From Ruegeria sp. HKCCD8929 (GTDB taxonomy: Bacteria; Pseudomonadota; Alphaproteobacteria; Rhodobacterales; Rhodobacteraceae): a DNA stretch of 64,000 nt. The notes below the pieces were generated by a model, which was not told where the DNA came from, searched no databases, and saw only the letters and a program-made list of their open reading frames with translations. The stretch is from the NCBI RefSeq assembly GCF_013031405.1, contig NZ_WPZY01000006.1:186001-250000 (forward strand), written 5' to 3'. Below are positions 8,785-17,189 of this stretch, one piece after another. The position numbers were made by a program, and so were the translations under genes. Position 1 is the stretch's first letter. Each line of letters opens with the position of its first letter.

Positions 8785-9780
8785 ATGAAAGCGATGCTGA
8801 GCGTGGCCGTGGGCGGCCCCGAGACGCTGGAACTGACCGAGTTGCCGGACCCAACGCCCGGCAAGGGAGAGCTATTGATCCGGGTGCGCGCTGCGGGCGT
8901 CAACTTTCCCGACACGCTGATGATCCGCGACCTTTACCAGATGAAACCGCCCCGCCCCTTCGCCCCCGGCGGCGAGGTTGCGGGAGAAGTGCTGGCGCTT
9001 GGCGACGGTGCGCAGGGTTTTGCTGTCGGCGATCGGGTGCTGGCGCTGACCGGGCATGGCGGCTTTGCCACCCATCTGACGCTCAAGGCGGCAACGGCGG
9101 TGAAAATCCCCGACGGCATGCCCTATGAGGACGCCGCGTGCTTCATCTTCACCTATGGCACCTCGCATCACGCGCTCAAGGACCGGGCCGGGCTGAAGGC
9201 GGGGGAAAGCCTGCTGATTCTGGGGGCTGCGGGCGGCGTCGGAGCGGCAGCCATCGAGTTGGGAAAAGCGGCAGGTGCCAAAGTGATTGCCGCCGCCTCG
9301 TCTGAGGAAAAGGCCGAGTTTTGCCGTCGGATTGGCGCGGATGAGGCGCTGATCTATCCGCGGGAATTGGATCGCGACGCGCAAAAGGCGCTCTCGGGTG
9401 AGATCAAGCGCCTTGCAGGTGGCGAGGGAGTAAATGTGGTCTATGACGCCGTGGGCGGAGACTATGCGGAACCCGCATTGCGTGCGATGGCGTGGCAGGG
9501 GCGCTATCTGGTGGTGGGCTTTCCGGCGGGCATCCCAAAGATTCCGCTGAATCTGACCCTCCTCAAAGGCTGTCAGATCGTCGGCGTCTTCTGGGGTGCA
9601 TCGGTGTTTCGCGACCCGCAGGGCCATGCCGAGAACATGTCTGATCTCTTTCGCCTGTACGGTGAGGGCCGGATCAAACCTCAGATCAATGCGCGGTTCC
9701 CACTGGAAGAGGTTCCTCAGGCGCTGACGCTGATGCAGGATCGCAAGGTCATGGGCAAGGTTGTGATCACCATGGAGTGA
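8785..9780 (+). CDS. NADPH:quinone oxidoreductase family (zinc-independent MDR)
   Basis: A 331-residue medium-chain dehydrogenase/reductase of the QOR type. The N-terminal GroES-like domain begins MKAMLSVAVGGPE and includes AAGVNFPDTLMIRDLY, lacking the zinc ligands of alcohol dehydrogenases. The NADPH-binding Rossmann segment LILGAAGGVGAAAIELGKA is near residues 144-162. GGGAGAG precedes the start. The stop lies two bases from the convergent histidine phosphatase stop. The family reduces quinones or enones with NADPH; a role as an enoyl-CoA or acryloyl-CoA reductase is possible but not shown. Confidence 0.9.
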   Translation: MKAMLSVAVGGPETLELTELPDPTPGKGELLIRVRAAGVNFPDTLMIRDLYQMKPPRPFAPGGEVAGEVLALGDGAQGFAVGDRVLALTGHGGFATHLTLKAATAVKIPDGMPYEDAACFIFTYGTSHHALKDRAGLKAGESLLILGAAGGVGAAAIELGKAAGAKVIAAASSEEKAEFCRRIGADEALIYPRELDRDAQKALSGEIKRLAGGEGVNVVYDAVGGDYAEPALRAMAWQGRYLVVGFPAGIPKIPLNLTLLKGCQIVGVFWGASVFRDPQGHAENMSDLFRLYGEGRIKPQINARFPLEEVPQALTLMQDRKVMGKVVITME

Positions 9781-9782
9781 GG

Positions 9783-10436
9783 TCAGCCCAGATGCGCACA
9801 GTCGTTGAAGCCCATTACCGTCATCCGCCCTCCGTGAATCACCAGACGGTTGATCGAGCCATTGGCGGCGTTGTTGAAGGCAAAGGGCTCGGCCCCGCAG
9901 GCCATTGCCACGGCGGCCCCGATCACACCGCCATGCACAAAGGCGGCGACGCGCTGGTCCGAGTGGCGCTCGGCAATCCGCATCAGTCCAGCGCGCACGC
10001 GGGTATGCAGGGCGGCCGTGGTCTCGGCGCCCGGGATTTCACCCCATTCCTGCCCATCCCGTGCCCGTTGAAAGGTCGGGTCATTGTTGGCCGCGCGGAT
10101 GCGGTACTCGCCGTCCCAGTCGCCCAAACAGACCTCGCGCAGATCCGGTTCGGTCACCGGTTCCAGCCCCAGATGCGCAACCAGAGGGGCCGCCGTCTGA
10201 TGCGTGCGCTGCAGGGTGGTCACATAGATCGCGGCCAGCCTCTCTCCCTTCAGTCGCTCACCAACCGCCCGCGCCTGCGCCTCACCATTGGGATGCAGCG
10301 CCGGGTCGCCATGCCCGTCCTTCATCGGAAAACTCTTTCCCGGCACTGCCGCCTGGGTCTCTCCATGCCGGATCAGCAGCAGGTCCACCGCTCCTTTGGG
10401 CGGCACATAGGCGCGTTGGCGGTATTCTCGGGTCAT
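9783..10436 (-). CDS. histidine phosphatase family protein
   Basis: A 217-residue phosphoglycerate-mutase-like phosphatase. LLIRHGET at about residues 20-27 provides the RHG nucleophile, a central Glu follows (LREVCLGDWDGEY), and VAAFVHGGVIGA gives the second catalytic His. The ATG at 10436 has GGAG eight bases upstream; an ATG at 10466 would add ten residues and has a closer, poorer site. The substrate (sugar phosphate, nucleotide or protein) cannot be deduced. It is divergent from the MaoC gene, with 74 bases between the starts. Confidence 0.85.
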   Translation of the reverse strand: MTREYRQRAYVPPKGAVDLLLIRHGETQAAVPGKSFPMKDGHGDPALHPNGEAQARAVGERLKGERLAAIYVTTLQRTHQTAAPLVAHLGLEPVTEPDLREVCLGDWDGEYRIRAANNDPTFQRARDGQEWGEIPGAETTAALHTRVRAGLMRIAERHSDQRVAAFVHGGVIGAAVAMACGAEPFAFNNAANGSINRLVIHGGRMTVMGFNDCAHLG

Positions 10437-10510
10437 CCAGGCACTCCGTTTGGCAAACGCCCGCATCCTGCCCCAACGAGGGTCTGGGGTGCAACGGAAG
10501 GATCATGAAG

Positions 10511-10987
10511 ATGTCTCAACTTGAAGCAGCCCTTGCCGCCGAGCGGAACCGGATTGGCACCGAGGTCGGTATCTCGGACTGGATCATCGTCGATCAACCG
10601 ATGATCGACGGCTTTGCCAAATTGACCCACGACGATCAGTGGATCCACACCGATCCCATCCGCGCAGCGGCCGAAACACCGTTCGGCGACACCGTCGCGC
10701 ATGGGTTTCTGACGCTGTCTTTGGCGAGCCGGTTTGCCTATGACTGCCTGCCGCCTGTCGACGGGCAATCGATGAGCATCAACTACGGTTTCAACCGGCT
10801 GCGCTTTCTATCTCCGGTCCGGGCCGGATCGCGTCTGCGGGGCCGGTTTACCCTGCGCGATGTGCAGCGCCGCTCAGATACCGAATTGCTGCGGACCCAT
10901 GATCTCAGCATCGAGGTCGAAGGGCACCACACCCCGGCGCTGGTGGCAGAATGGCTAAGCCTGATCGTGGTTGATCCGGAACCGTGA
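10511..10987 (+). CDS. MaoC family (R)-hydratase, NodN-like
   Basis: A 158-residue single hot-dog protein. The hydratase motif is visible as LTHDDQWIHTDP followed by FGDTVAHGFLTLSL, matching NodN/MaoC hydratase-2 proteins that add water to trans-2-enoyl-CoA. Two in-frame ATGs lie at 10505 and 10511; GGAAGG at 10496-10501 is too close to the first, so the second is preferred, and the difference is two residues. It stands alone between the histidine phosphatase gene and aroQ and fits the acyl-CoA theme of this end of the window. Confidence 0.87.
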   Translation: MSQLEAALAAERNRIGTEVGISDWIIVDQPMIDGFAKLTHDDQWIHTDPIRAAAETPFGDTVAHGFLTLSLASRFAYDCLPPVDGQSMSINYGFNRLRFLSPVRAGSRLRGRFTLRDVQRRSDTELLRTHDLSIEVEGHHTPALVAEWLSLIVVDPEP

Positions 10988-11125
10988 TCGGGCGTGCTGC
11001 AAAGCTGGGCATGGCGGCCCTTCGGATGCAGAAAAGCCGCAACAGATCATCTGAATGCGTGAGTGCGTGGTGGACAGCCCCAGCCATTCATGGCTATGAC
11101 TGGCGTGAATGGGGATAACACACGT

Positions 11126-11575
11126 ATGAGCAAGATTCTGGTCTTGAACGGCCCGAACCTGAACCTTCTTGGCACCCGCCAGCCCGAGGTTTACGGCCAC
11201 ACCACGTTACAGACGATCGAAGAGGCCTGTGTCGCCCATGGGCGTACGCGTGGGCTTGAGGTTGCTTGTGTGCAGTCCAACCACGAAGGCGCCCTGATCG
11301 ACGCAATCCATGCGGCACGCGATGAACAGGCGGGTATTGTCCTGAACGCAGGCGCCTATACCCACACGTCAATTGCCCTGCATGACGCCATTGCCTCGGT
11401 CGATCTTCCCGTGATCGAAGTGCACCTGTCCAACATCCACGCGCGTGAGCCGTTTCGTCACCATTCCTGCATTGCCGCAGTTGTGATCGGCCAAATCTGC
11501 GGATTCGGCGCACACAGCTACATTCTCGCACTCGATGCCTTGGCCGCGCATCTGGATGGGGAGGCTGGCGCATGA
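11126..11575 (+). CDS. aroQ: type II 3-dehydroquinate dehydratase
   Basis: Third step of the shikimate pathway, converting 3-dehydroquinate to 3-dehydroshikimate in a dodecameric cytoplasmic enzyme. The 149-residue length is standard. It starts with ILVLNGPNLNLLGTRQPEVY, containing the catalytic Arg18 and Tyr23, and continues with QSNHEGALID, LNAGAYTHTS and EVHLSNIHARE. The ATG at 11126 is the family start, with a GGGGAT upstream. The last four bases (ATGA) are shared with the start of the LuxR-type regulator, so the two are translationally coupled, which is unusual for a housekeeping gene. Confidence 0.97.
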   Translation: MSKILVLNGPNLNLLGTRQPEVYGHTTLQTIEEACVAHGRTRGLEVACVQSNHEGALIDAIHAARDEQAGIVLNAGAYTHTSIALHDAIASVDLPVIEVHLSNIHAREPFRHHSCIAAVVIGQICGFGAHSYILALDALAAHLDGEAGA

Positions 11576-12327
11576 CGTTGCGGGACTACCTCCAATACGT
11601 CAGCTATTCCAAAACGCTGGAAGAGCTTTGGGATGCCCACACGCGGCAGATGGCGGATTATGGATTCGACCGGTTGCTTTACGGCTACACACAATACCGA
11701 ACCGCGACCTCGCTGGGTGATCCCGAAGACTTCGTGATTCTGACCAATCATGACAAGGACTACATCGACGGTTTCCTGCATTCGGGCCTCTATTTCCACG
11801 CTCCAATGCTGAAATGGGCTCTGGATCACGAAGGGGCTGCCAGCTGGCGCATGCTGGCTGAGATGAATGCCAGCCAGGCCATGACCCGGGATGAGCGTCG
11901 CGTCTATGACTTCAATGCGTCCAAAGGTGTGATGGCTGGCTATACGGTCAGTTTCAACTCGGTATCGATACGCACCAAGGGCGCGATTTCCTTATGTGCC
12001 CGCGAGGATCTGAGCCAGGACAACATTGATGCGGTCTGGGATGAGCACGGGCAAGATATCCTGCTGATGAACAACGTTGCTCATCTGAAAATAATGAACC
12101 TGCCCTATACCGCCCCGAACAGGTCCCTGACCAAGCGGCAGCGCGAGGCGCTGCAATGGGTCGGCGACGGCAAGACCACGCAGGATATCGCCCTGCTGAT
12201 GGGGTTGACGTCGGCCACGGTCGAAAAGCACCTGAGGCTTGCGCGCGAGGCGCTGTCGGTCGAAACGACGGCGCAGGCCGTTCTCAAGGCGGCTCTGCAC
12301 AACCAAATGTTCGTGGTCGAAGCCTGA
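11572..12327 (+). CDS. LuxR family transcriptional regulator with autoinducer-binding-type domain
   Basis: A 251-residue regulator with an N-terminal acyl-homoserine-lactone-type ligand domain (about residues 10-165; aromatic-rich DYGFDRLLYGYTQY and FNASKGVMAGYTVSF) and a C-terminal LuxR helix-turn-helix (about 185-245; LTKRQREALQWVGDGKTTQD with TSATVEKHLRLAREAL). No luxI-type synthase gene lies in the window, so it may be a LuxR solo. It overlaps aroQ by 4 bases. A perfect 7-6-7 dyad begins 11 bases after its stop. The signal and the target genes are unknown. Confidence 0.88.
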   Translation: MTLRDYLQYVSYSKTLEELWDAHTRQMADYGFDRLLYGYTQYRTATSLGDPEDFVILTNHDKDYIDGFLHSGLYFHAPMLKWALDHEGAASWRMLAEMNASQAMTRDERRVYDFNASKGVMAGYTVSFNSVSIRTKGAISLCAREDLSQDNIDAVWDEHGQDILLMNNVAHLKIMNLPYTAPNRSLTKRQREALQWVGDGKTTQDIALLMGLTSATVEKHLRLAREALSVETTAQAVLKAALHNQMFVVEA

Positions 12328-12337
12328 GGTACCAAAC

Positions 12338-12371
12338 GTGACGCTGCCACGCGTCACTTTACCTAGGGTAA
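12338..12371. promoter_or_regulatory. two adjacent perfect dyads downstream of the LuxR gene
   Basis: GTGACGC (12338-12344) and GCGTCAC (12351-12357) form a perfect 20-base dyad with a six-base centre, the size of a LuxR-family operator. It is followed directly by the palindrome TTACCTAGGGTAA (12359-12371). Neither has a T-run behind it, so they are not simple intrinsic terminators. They could be an operator for a transcript starting in the following spacer, or RNA stems at the luxR 3' end. Confidence 0.4.
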
Positions 12372-12629
12372 GGAAATCATGACTTCCGAATCCCTCGTCT
12401 TTGTCGCAATATGAGAGCGTTCCGTGAGTGGTGGCTTTGGCCAAGGAACATTCAGGCCGGATCTCTGCAATTTCAGGGCGCTCCGGTCGCTCTGGCAAAA
12501 GGCGCTTATTTTTCGGCGTTCTTGCGTTGGAAATTTTGAGGAGCCCCTACCATCCCCATCGTGTGGGGCTCCTCATCACTTTCCCGTTGATTGGTTTATC
12601 TGGGCTGCATTTCGGTGCAGCCCTTTTTT
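12372..12629 (+). other. noncoding spacer, candidate small RNA ending in a terminator
   Basis: Between the LuxR gene and the tsf 3' end lie about 400 bases with no convincing ORF; a frame at 12428-12631 runs through both hairpins and looks spurious. Hairpin 1 pairs GAGGAGCCCC (12538-12547) with GGGGCTCCTC (12565-12574), leaving a C-rich 17-base loop. Hairpin 2 at 12602-12623 is a terminator. A hairpin followed by a linker and a terminator is a common small-RNA 3' layout, but no clear promoter is seen, so this could simply be the luxR 3' UTR. Confidence 0.3.
12602..12629 (+). terminator. Rho-independent terminator for the aroQ-luxR transcript
   Basis: GGGCTGCA (12602-12609) pairs perfectly with TGCAGCCC (12616-12623) around a TTTCGG loop, and is followed by six Ts (12624-12629). 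This is a textbook intrinsic terminator on the plus strand. Confidence 0.85.
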
Positions 12630-12656
12630 AGTCACAGAACTTGGAACACGCGCAAG

Positions 12657-12689
12657 AAAACCGGCTGCGCAATGCGCAACCGGTTTTTT
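12657..12689 (-). terminator. terminator of rpsB-tsf (probably bidirectional)
   Basis: AAAACCGG and CCGGTTTT flank an inner TGCGCA-A-TGCGCA dyad. On the minus strand the stem is followed by TTTTC and lies 39 bases beyond the tsf stop. On the plus strand six Ts follow, so it could also stop readthrough from the luxR side. Confidence 0.75.
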
Positions 12690-12727
12690 GGTATTGATCT
12701 GTCGCCAACCAGTGGCGCCAGGCTTTC

Positions 12728-13603
12728 TCAGCCCTGAGCAGCCTTTGCAACCTCGGCGGCAAAGTCTTCCTTTTCGACTTCGATGCCTTCGCCAACTTCC
12801 AGCCGGACAAAGCCGGTGATGGTGGCGCCGGCCTCTTTGGCGGCGGCTTCGACGGTCAGGTCGGGGTTCACCACGAACTGCTGGTTCAGCAGGGTGGATT
12901 CGGCGATGAATTTCTTCATCCGGCCCACGATCATCTTCTCGATCACCTGCTCCGGCTTGCCGGATTCGCGGGCGATGTCCATCTGAACCTGCTTTTCCTT
13001 CTCGACCACGGCCGGGTCCATGTCTGCCTCGGACAGAGCAGCAGGGTTCACAGCGGCAATGTGCATCGCGACCTGCTTGCCGACGGCTTCGTCACCACCC
13101 GACAGCGCAACCAGAACGCCGATCTTGCCCATACCTGCTGCAGCGGCGTTGTGGACATAAGACACAACGGTTTCGCCTTCGATCTTGGCCATGCGGCGCA
13201 CCGACATGTTCTCGCCGATGGTGGCGATCTTGTCGGTCAGGGTATCGGCAACGGACTTGCCACCCAGATCAGCCGCTTTCAGCGCCTCGACGTCAGCCAC
13301 GTTCAGCGCGGCGCCGGCGATGCCCGACACCATCTCCTGAAACTCGGCGTTCTTGGCGACAAAGTCGGTTTCCGCGTTCACTTCAACGGCTACACCGGTG
13401 CCGCCTGCGACGACAACGGCAACCAGACCTTCGGCGGCAGTACGGCCCGATTTCTTGGCGGCCTTGGCCAGACCCTTGGTGCGCAGCCAGTCAACTGCGG
13501 CTTCCATGTCGCCACCGGTTTCGGTCAGCGCCTTTTTCGCGTCCATCATGCCTGCGCCGGTCGAGTCGCGCAGTTCCTTCACGAGTGCTGCTGTGATTGC
13601 CAT
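12728..13603 (-). CDS. tsf: translation elongation factor Ts
   Basis: Guanine-nucleotide exchange factor that recycles EF-Tu-GDP. The 291-residue protein begins [20 protein letters not shown], with DAKKAL next, the hallmark N-terminal EF-Tu-binding segment, and has the TDFVAKN core motif. GAGGAGAG precedes the ATG. It follows rpsB at the conserved distance for the rpsB-tsf operon, with a perfect stem in the 76-base gap that may set the ratio of the two products. Confidence 0.98.
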   Translation of the reverse strand: MAITAALVKELRDSTGAGMMDAKKALTETGGDMEAAVDWLRTKGLAKAAKKSGRTAAEGLVAVVVAGGTGVAVEVNAETDFVAKNAEFQEMVSGIAGAALNVADVEALKAADLGGKSVADTLTDKIATIGENMSVRRMAKIEGETVVSYVHNAAAAGMGKIGVLVALSGGDEAVGKQVAMHIAAVNPAALSEADMDPAVVEKEKQVQMDIARESGKPEQVIEKMIVGRMKKFIAESTLLNQQFVVNPDLTVEAAAKEAGATITGFVRLEVGEGIEVEKEDFAAEVAKAAQG

Positions 13604-13632
13604 TTTCGGCTCTCCTCAATTCAAACGGATTT

Positions 13633-13654
13633 GGGGCAGGTCATACCCTGCCCC
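13633..13654 (-). other. intercistronic hairpin between rpsB and tsf
   Basis: GGGGCAGG (13633-13640) and CCTGCCCC (13647-13654) form a perfect 8-bp stem with a six-base loop. No T-run follows on the minus strand, so it is more likely a partial terminator or an mRNA-stabilising stem than a full stop. Confidence 0.6.
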
Positions 13655-13679
13655 ATATGTCAATTCAGTGACGGGCAGC

Positions 13680-14462
13680 TTACGCTTCGGCCGGGGTCTC
13701 GGCGGTGTCTTCTGCCAGGGCTTCTTCGGCCGGAGCTTCTTCCATCTCGCCCAGGTCGACGCCAGCGGCGCCCAGCTGCGCCGACATGCCGTCCAGAGCG
13801 GCGCGGGCAGCCAGATCGCAGTAGAGCGCGATTGCGCGGGCTGCGTCGTCGTTGCCGGGGATGATGTAGTCCACGCCGTCGGGCGAGCAGTTGGTGTCAA
13901 CCACAGCCACAACCGGGATACCCAGTTTGTTGGCTTCGGCAATCGCCAGTGCTTCTTTCTTGACGTCGATGACGAACAGCAGATCCGGCACGCCGCCCAT
14001 CTCGCGGATACCGCCCAGCGAAGCCTGCAGCTTGTGCTGGTCACGTTCCATGCCCAGGCGCTCTTTCTTGGTCAGGCCCTCGGCGCCGGATTCCATGGCT
14101 TCGTCGATCTGGTTCAGACGGTTGATCGACTGGGAAACGGTTTTCCAGTTGGTCAGCGTGCCGCCCAGCCAGCGGTGGTTCATGAAGTACTGAGCCGACT
14201 TCTCGGCAGCTTCGGCGATCGGCTGAGCCGCCTGACGCTTGGTGCCGACGAACAGGATGCGGCCGCCTTTGGCGACGGTGTCACGGATGACCTGCAGCGC
14301 CTGGTCCAGCATCGGAACGGTCTGGGTCAGGTCCATGATGTGGATGCCGTTGCGGGCGCCGTAGATGAACGGCGACATGCGCGGGTTCCAGCGCTGAGTC
14401 TGGTGGCCGAAGTGAACGCCAGCTTCCAGCAGCTGGCGCATGGTGAACTCGGGAAGAGCCAT
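13680..14462 (-). CDS. rpsB: 30S ribosomal protein S2
   Basis: Component of the small ribosomal subunit needed for S1 docking. The 260-residue protein starts [20 protein letters not shown] and holds [20 protein letters not shown] and the GTKRQA block. The C-terminus carries an acidic, Ala/Glu-rich tail (about residues 230-260) common in alphaproteobacterial S2. It is the first gene of the rpsB-tsf operon. The 166-base upstream region includes a small stem and would carry the promoter and any S2-responsive leader. Confidence 0.98.
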   Translation of the reverse strand: MALPEFTMRQLLEAGVHFGHQTQRWNPRMSPFIYGARNGIHIMDLTQTVPMLDQALQVIRDTVAKGGRILFVGTKRQAAQPIAEAAEKSAQYFMNHRWLGGTLTNWKTVSQSINRLNQIDEAMESGAEGLTKKERLGMERDQHKLQASLGGIREMGGVPDLLFVIDVKKEALAIAEANKLGIPVVAVVDTNCSPDGVDYIIPGNDDAARAIALYCDLAARAALDGMSAQLGAAGVDLGEMEEAPAEEALAEDTAETPAEA

Positions 14463-14557
14463 GCTATCTTTTCCTTTCCGGTTTTTTCCTCGGCGGGGGT
14501 TTCAGAGCGGATGCTCCAACCGGCGGTCTTGATGGGGATGTCTCCCCCAAAAAGGCC

Positions 14558-14576
14558 AAACCCCGCCTGCGGGTTT
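14558..14576 (-). other. hairpin in the rpsB 5' leader
   Basis: AAACCC (14558-14563) pairs with GGGTTT (14571-14576) around a seven-base loop, within the leader upstream of rpsB and 53 bases from the olsA stop. It may be part of an S2 autoregulatory leader or the end of the olsBA transcript; the sequence alone does not decide. Confidence 0.35.
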
Positions 14577-14628
14577 GAATGGCGCGCGTATACGGCAGGA
14601 TCAGATGGGGTGCAAGGGTTAAATACCC

Positions 14629-15474
14629 TTATTTTGCAGGGCTCGCCAATGGCCGGGCCAGCGCGTGGGCGTGACGCACCGCCGCCTCGCAATGGGCGGC
14701 CAGCGCCTTGCGGTCGGGGAAATCGCTGACACGCGCCGGGCTGTGATAAATCAACTCAACCGAGCCCTGTCGCCGCGCCGCCAGAGTCTTGAGCAGATGA
14801 GGTGCAAAATCCATGTCCCCCCACCAACCGTAGAACCGGTCCGGCTGCCCCTCGGGCGCGTGAAATACCACCGAAACCGGCTGCACATACATGAAATCGC
14901 GCAACTCATCCGAGAAAAAGGCGGCAAACAGCGTGGTCTTGAACGGCAGCACCCGCAGCCCGTCGGTCGAGGTGCCCTCGGGGAAGAACAGCAGCTTGTG
15001 CCCCGCTTTCAGTCGCTCCTCGAACAGCTTTGTCTGCTCACGCGCCTTTTTGCGATCGCGCTCGATGAATACGGTGCCGGTGGCGCGGGCCAGCCAACCG
15101 ATGCCGGGCCAGTTCGCGACCTCGGCCTTTGAGACGAAATAGATCCGTTTCCGGGCGTTGAGCGCGAAGATGTCTAGCCACGACGTGTGGTTGGCGACGA
15201 CCGCCCCCGGTTCCTGCATCAGCTCGCCTGAAGTGCGAAACCCGATGCCAAGAATGCGGAATGCGTTCCTGCAGACAAACTGGCTGATATAGGGCGTCAC
15301 CGGGCGGTGCAGGCCGTAAAGAGGCCGCTCGATCATCCGCACGGCGAGTAGAATGAACAACCCGCCAAAAACCAACACCGCCAGCGGCAGGCCGCGCAGA
15401 ATCACTAGTAGCACGCCGATTACACCGACCTTAACCGGATCGGGATCATCCTCGCTGTTCCAAAGCGCATCCAT
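14629..15474 (-). CDS. olsA: lyso-ornithine lipid O-acyltransferase (PlsC family)
   Basis: Adds the second acyl chain to lyso-ornithine lipid; some members also acylate lysophosphatidate. The 281-residue protein has an N-terminal membrane segment (about residues 18-46), the acyltransferase NHTSWLD motif at 95-101, a TVFIERDR block and FPEGTSTDG near 164. Its start overlaps the stop of the upstream gene (TGATG). Pairing with an OlsB-type N-acyltransferase gene is the basis for calling it OlsA rather than generic PlsC. Ornithine lipids are membrane lipids common in roseobacters. Confidence 0.88.
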   Translation of the reverse strand: MDALWNSEDDPDPVKVGVIGVLLVILRGLPLAVLVFGGLFILLAVRMIERPLYGLHRPVTPYISQFVCRNAFRILGIGFRTSGELMQEPGAVVANHTSWLDIFALNARKRIYFVSKAEVANWPGIGWLARATGTVFIERDRKKAREQTKLFEERLKAGHKLLFFPEGTSTDGLRVLPFKTTLFAAFFSDELRDFMYVQPVSVVFHAPEGQPDRFYGWWGDMDFAPHLLKTLAARRQGSVELIYHSPARVSDFPDRKALAAHCEAAVRHAHALARPLASPAK

Positions 15475-16238
15475 CAGCCCGCTTGCGCCCCGCCATAGAT
15501 GCGCCGCTGCCGCTCATTCATGCGGGCGGTGTCGAGGATCAGGCAGATATCGGTGGTGTTGAAGGCGTGGTCGATATAGGCCCCCTCGCCCACAAACCCG
15601 CCAAGCCGCAGATACGCCTTGATCAGCGCCGGAACTTCAAGCATCGCCTTGCGCCGGTCCAGATCCTCGGGTGCCATCAGGTTCATGTCCACATAGTGCT
15701 GCGGCTGGGTGCGCACGCGCAGATCGGGCGGCGCCAGATGGTTGTGATGCAGCATCGACAGAGGCTGCGCCAAAGCCTGAACATCGGTACCGTGAAAGCT
15801 GGCGACGCCGAACAGCACCTCGATCCCGTGCTCGGCGACATAGCCCGCCAGCCCGTTCCACAGATGATACATCGCCGTGCCGCCGCGATAGTCGGGATGC
15901 ACGCAGGACCGGCCCAGCTCCAGCAACTTGCGACCGCTCTGTTTCAGCACCGACAGGTCATATTCATCCTCGGAATAGAATTGTCCCATCGCCTGCGCCC
16001 GGTCGCCGCGTAGCAGGCGGTAGACGCCAATCACCTGGCCCGAGCCGTCATCAATTGCCAGCATGTGGTCGAAATATGGGTCGAACCGGTCCCGCTCCAA
16101 CCCCGCCTCATGATCGATCATCTCGCCACCGCCGCCAAGCTCGCGCACGAAGACGTCATAGCGCAGCCGCTGGGCGGCACGCAGCTCATCCTCGGTCTCG
16201 GCGATCTTGACGGTAAAGGCAGGCCCGCGATCCGGCAT
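15474..16238 (-). CDS. olsB: L-ornithine N-alpha-acyltransferase
   Basis: Transfers a 3-hydroxyacyl chain from acyl carrier protein to the alpha-amino group of ornithine, the first step of ornithine-lipid synthesis. The 254-residue protein belongs to the GNAT-like OlsB family, with an N-terminal AQRLRYDVFVRELGG, the RLLRGDRA segment and LELGRSCVHPDYRGGTAMYH at the acyl-donor site. Its stop overlaps the olsA start by one base, giving a classic olsB-olsA pair. A 114-base gap separates it from the upstream DUF3553 gene, leaving room for its own promoter. Confidence 0.9.
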   Translation of the reverse strand: MPDRGPAFTVKIAETEDELRAAQRLRYDVFVRELGGGGEMIDHEAGLERDRFDPYFDHMLAIDDGSGQVIGVYRLLRGDRAQAMGQFYSEDEYDLSVLKQSGRKLLELGRSCVHPDYRGGTAMYHLWNGLAGYVAEHGIEVLFGVASFHGTDVQALAQPLSMLHHNHLAPPDLRVRTQPQHYVDMNLMAPEDLDRRKAMLEVPALIKAYLRLGGFVGEGAYIDHAFNTTDICLILDTARMNERQRRIYGGAQAG

Positions 16239-16352
16239 TCACGCTCCGTTTGTCAGGAAAAATTGGGACGCCGCACTGATACAGCACATTCGGCGACAAA
16301 GGCAATATCCGCCGCAGGATAGACGCGGATGTTAATCATTCATCAACCAGTT

Positions 16353-16535
16353 TCACGGATCAAAGACGGGCATCAAGGCGATGCGCGCACCGTCGATCAC
16401 CACCTTCCCCTGCTCGCGGAAATTCACGGTGATCTTGCCGCCGATATTGGACTGCACCTGTCCTATGCCCCAATCGGGGAAATCGGGGTGGCGGACGTAC
16501 ATGCCGGGTGCAAGAATGGCATTCAGATCTGTCAT
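16353..16535 (-). CDS. DUF3553 domain-containing small protein
   Basis: A 60-residue protein (VRHPDFPDWGIGQVQSNIGG and VNFREQGKVVI) matching the SH3-like small-domain family DUF3553. The HPDFPDWGIGQVQ segment resembles the fold found at the C-terminus of UvrD-type helicases, but no function is established for the stand-alone form. It is divergent from chpT, with 48 bases between starts. The ribosome site is weak. Confidence 0.82.
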   Translation of the reverse strand: MTDLNAILAPGMYVRHPDFPDWGIGQVQSNIGGKITVNFREQGKVVIDGARIALMPVFDP

Positions 16536-16583
16536 GCGCGGCTCAGCTTGGGGTCAGGATGGCGGGTGCTACAGGAGGTATGC

Positions 16584-17180
16584 ATGGGCGAAAGCAACGT
16601 CAACCTTGCCGCTCTGATCGGCTCGCGGATCTGCCACGATCTGATCAGCCCGATCGGCGCCATCACCAACGGGCTTGAGCTGCTGGATATGGCCGGTGGC
16701 GTGCAGGGGCCAGAGATGGAGTTGATCTCGGACAGCGTCGACAATGCCGGTGCCCGCATCCGGTTCTTTCGCATCGCCTATGGTGCGTCCGGAGAGCAGT
16801 CGCTGGGCCGGTCCGAGGTTGCGGGGCTGCTCGGCGACCTCAGTCGCACCGGCCGGGTCAAGACCCACTGGGGCCCGGTCGATGCCAAGCCGCGCGGCGA
16901 GATCAAGCTGACTTTCTTGGCCCTGCAGTGTTGCGAAACCGCAATGCCGTTCGGCGGTACGGTAGAGGTCGCCTGCGACGAAGGGCGTTGGAGCGTAACC
17001 GGAACCGCTGACAAGCTGAACATCGACCCCGACCTGTGGCAGGGGCTGAGCAAGCCGGGCTCTGGCGCACCAATCACGCCGGCGCTGGTCCAGTTCATGC
17101 TGCTGCCGGATGTGGCGGCAGAGATGAACCGCCGAGTGCGGGTCGAGACCACCGCCACCCAGCTTACGATCAGGTTCTGA
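16584..17180 (+). CDS. chpT: histidine phosphotransferase ChpT
   Basis: Relays phosphate from the hybrid kinase CckA to the response regulators CtrA and CpdR. The 198-residue protein has the dimerising four-helix part with the phosphoacceptor His in SRICHDLISPIGAITNGLEL (about residues 13-32), followed by a degenerate ATPase-like domain lacking clear nucleotide-binding boxes, as expected for ChpT. AGGAGG four bases before ATG 16584 fixes the start; the frame is open upstream but that part overlaps the DUF3553 gene. In roseobacters this relay governs motility and gene-transfer-agent genes. It is monocistronic here, convergent with proA. Confidence 0.9.
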   Translation: MGESNVNLAALIGSRICHDLISPIGAITNGLELLDMAGGVQGPEMELISDSVDNAGARIRFFRIAYGASGEQSLGRSEVAGLLGDLSRTGRVKTHWGPVDAKPRGEIKLTFLALQCCETAMPFGGTVEVACDEGRWSVTGTADKLNIDPDLWQGLSKPGSGAPITPALVQFMLLPDVAAEMNRRVRVETTATQLTIRF

Positions 17181-17189
17181 CGCGCCGCC

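Noticed and set aside
12428-12631. 67-codon plus-strand frame
   Set aside because: It runs through two strong hairpins including the terminator stem and has no ribosome site or family similarity.
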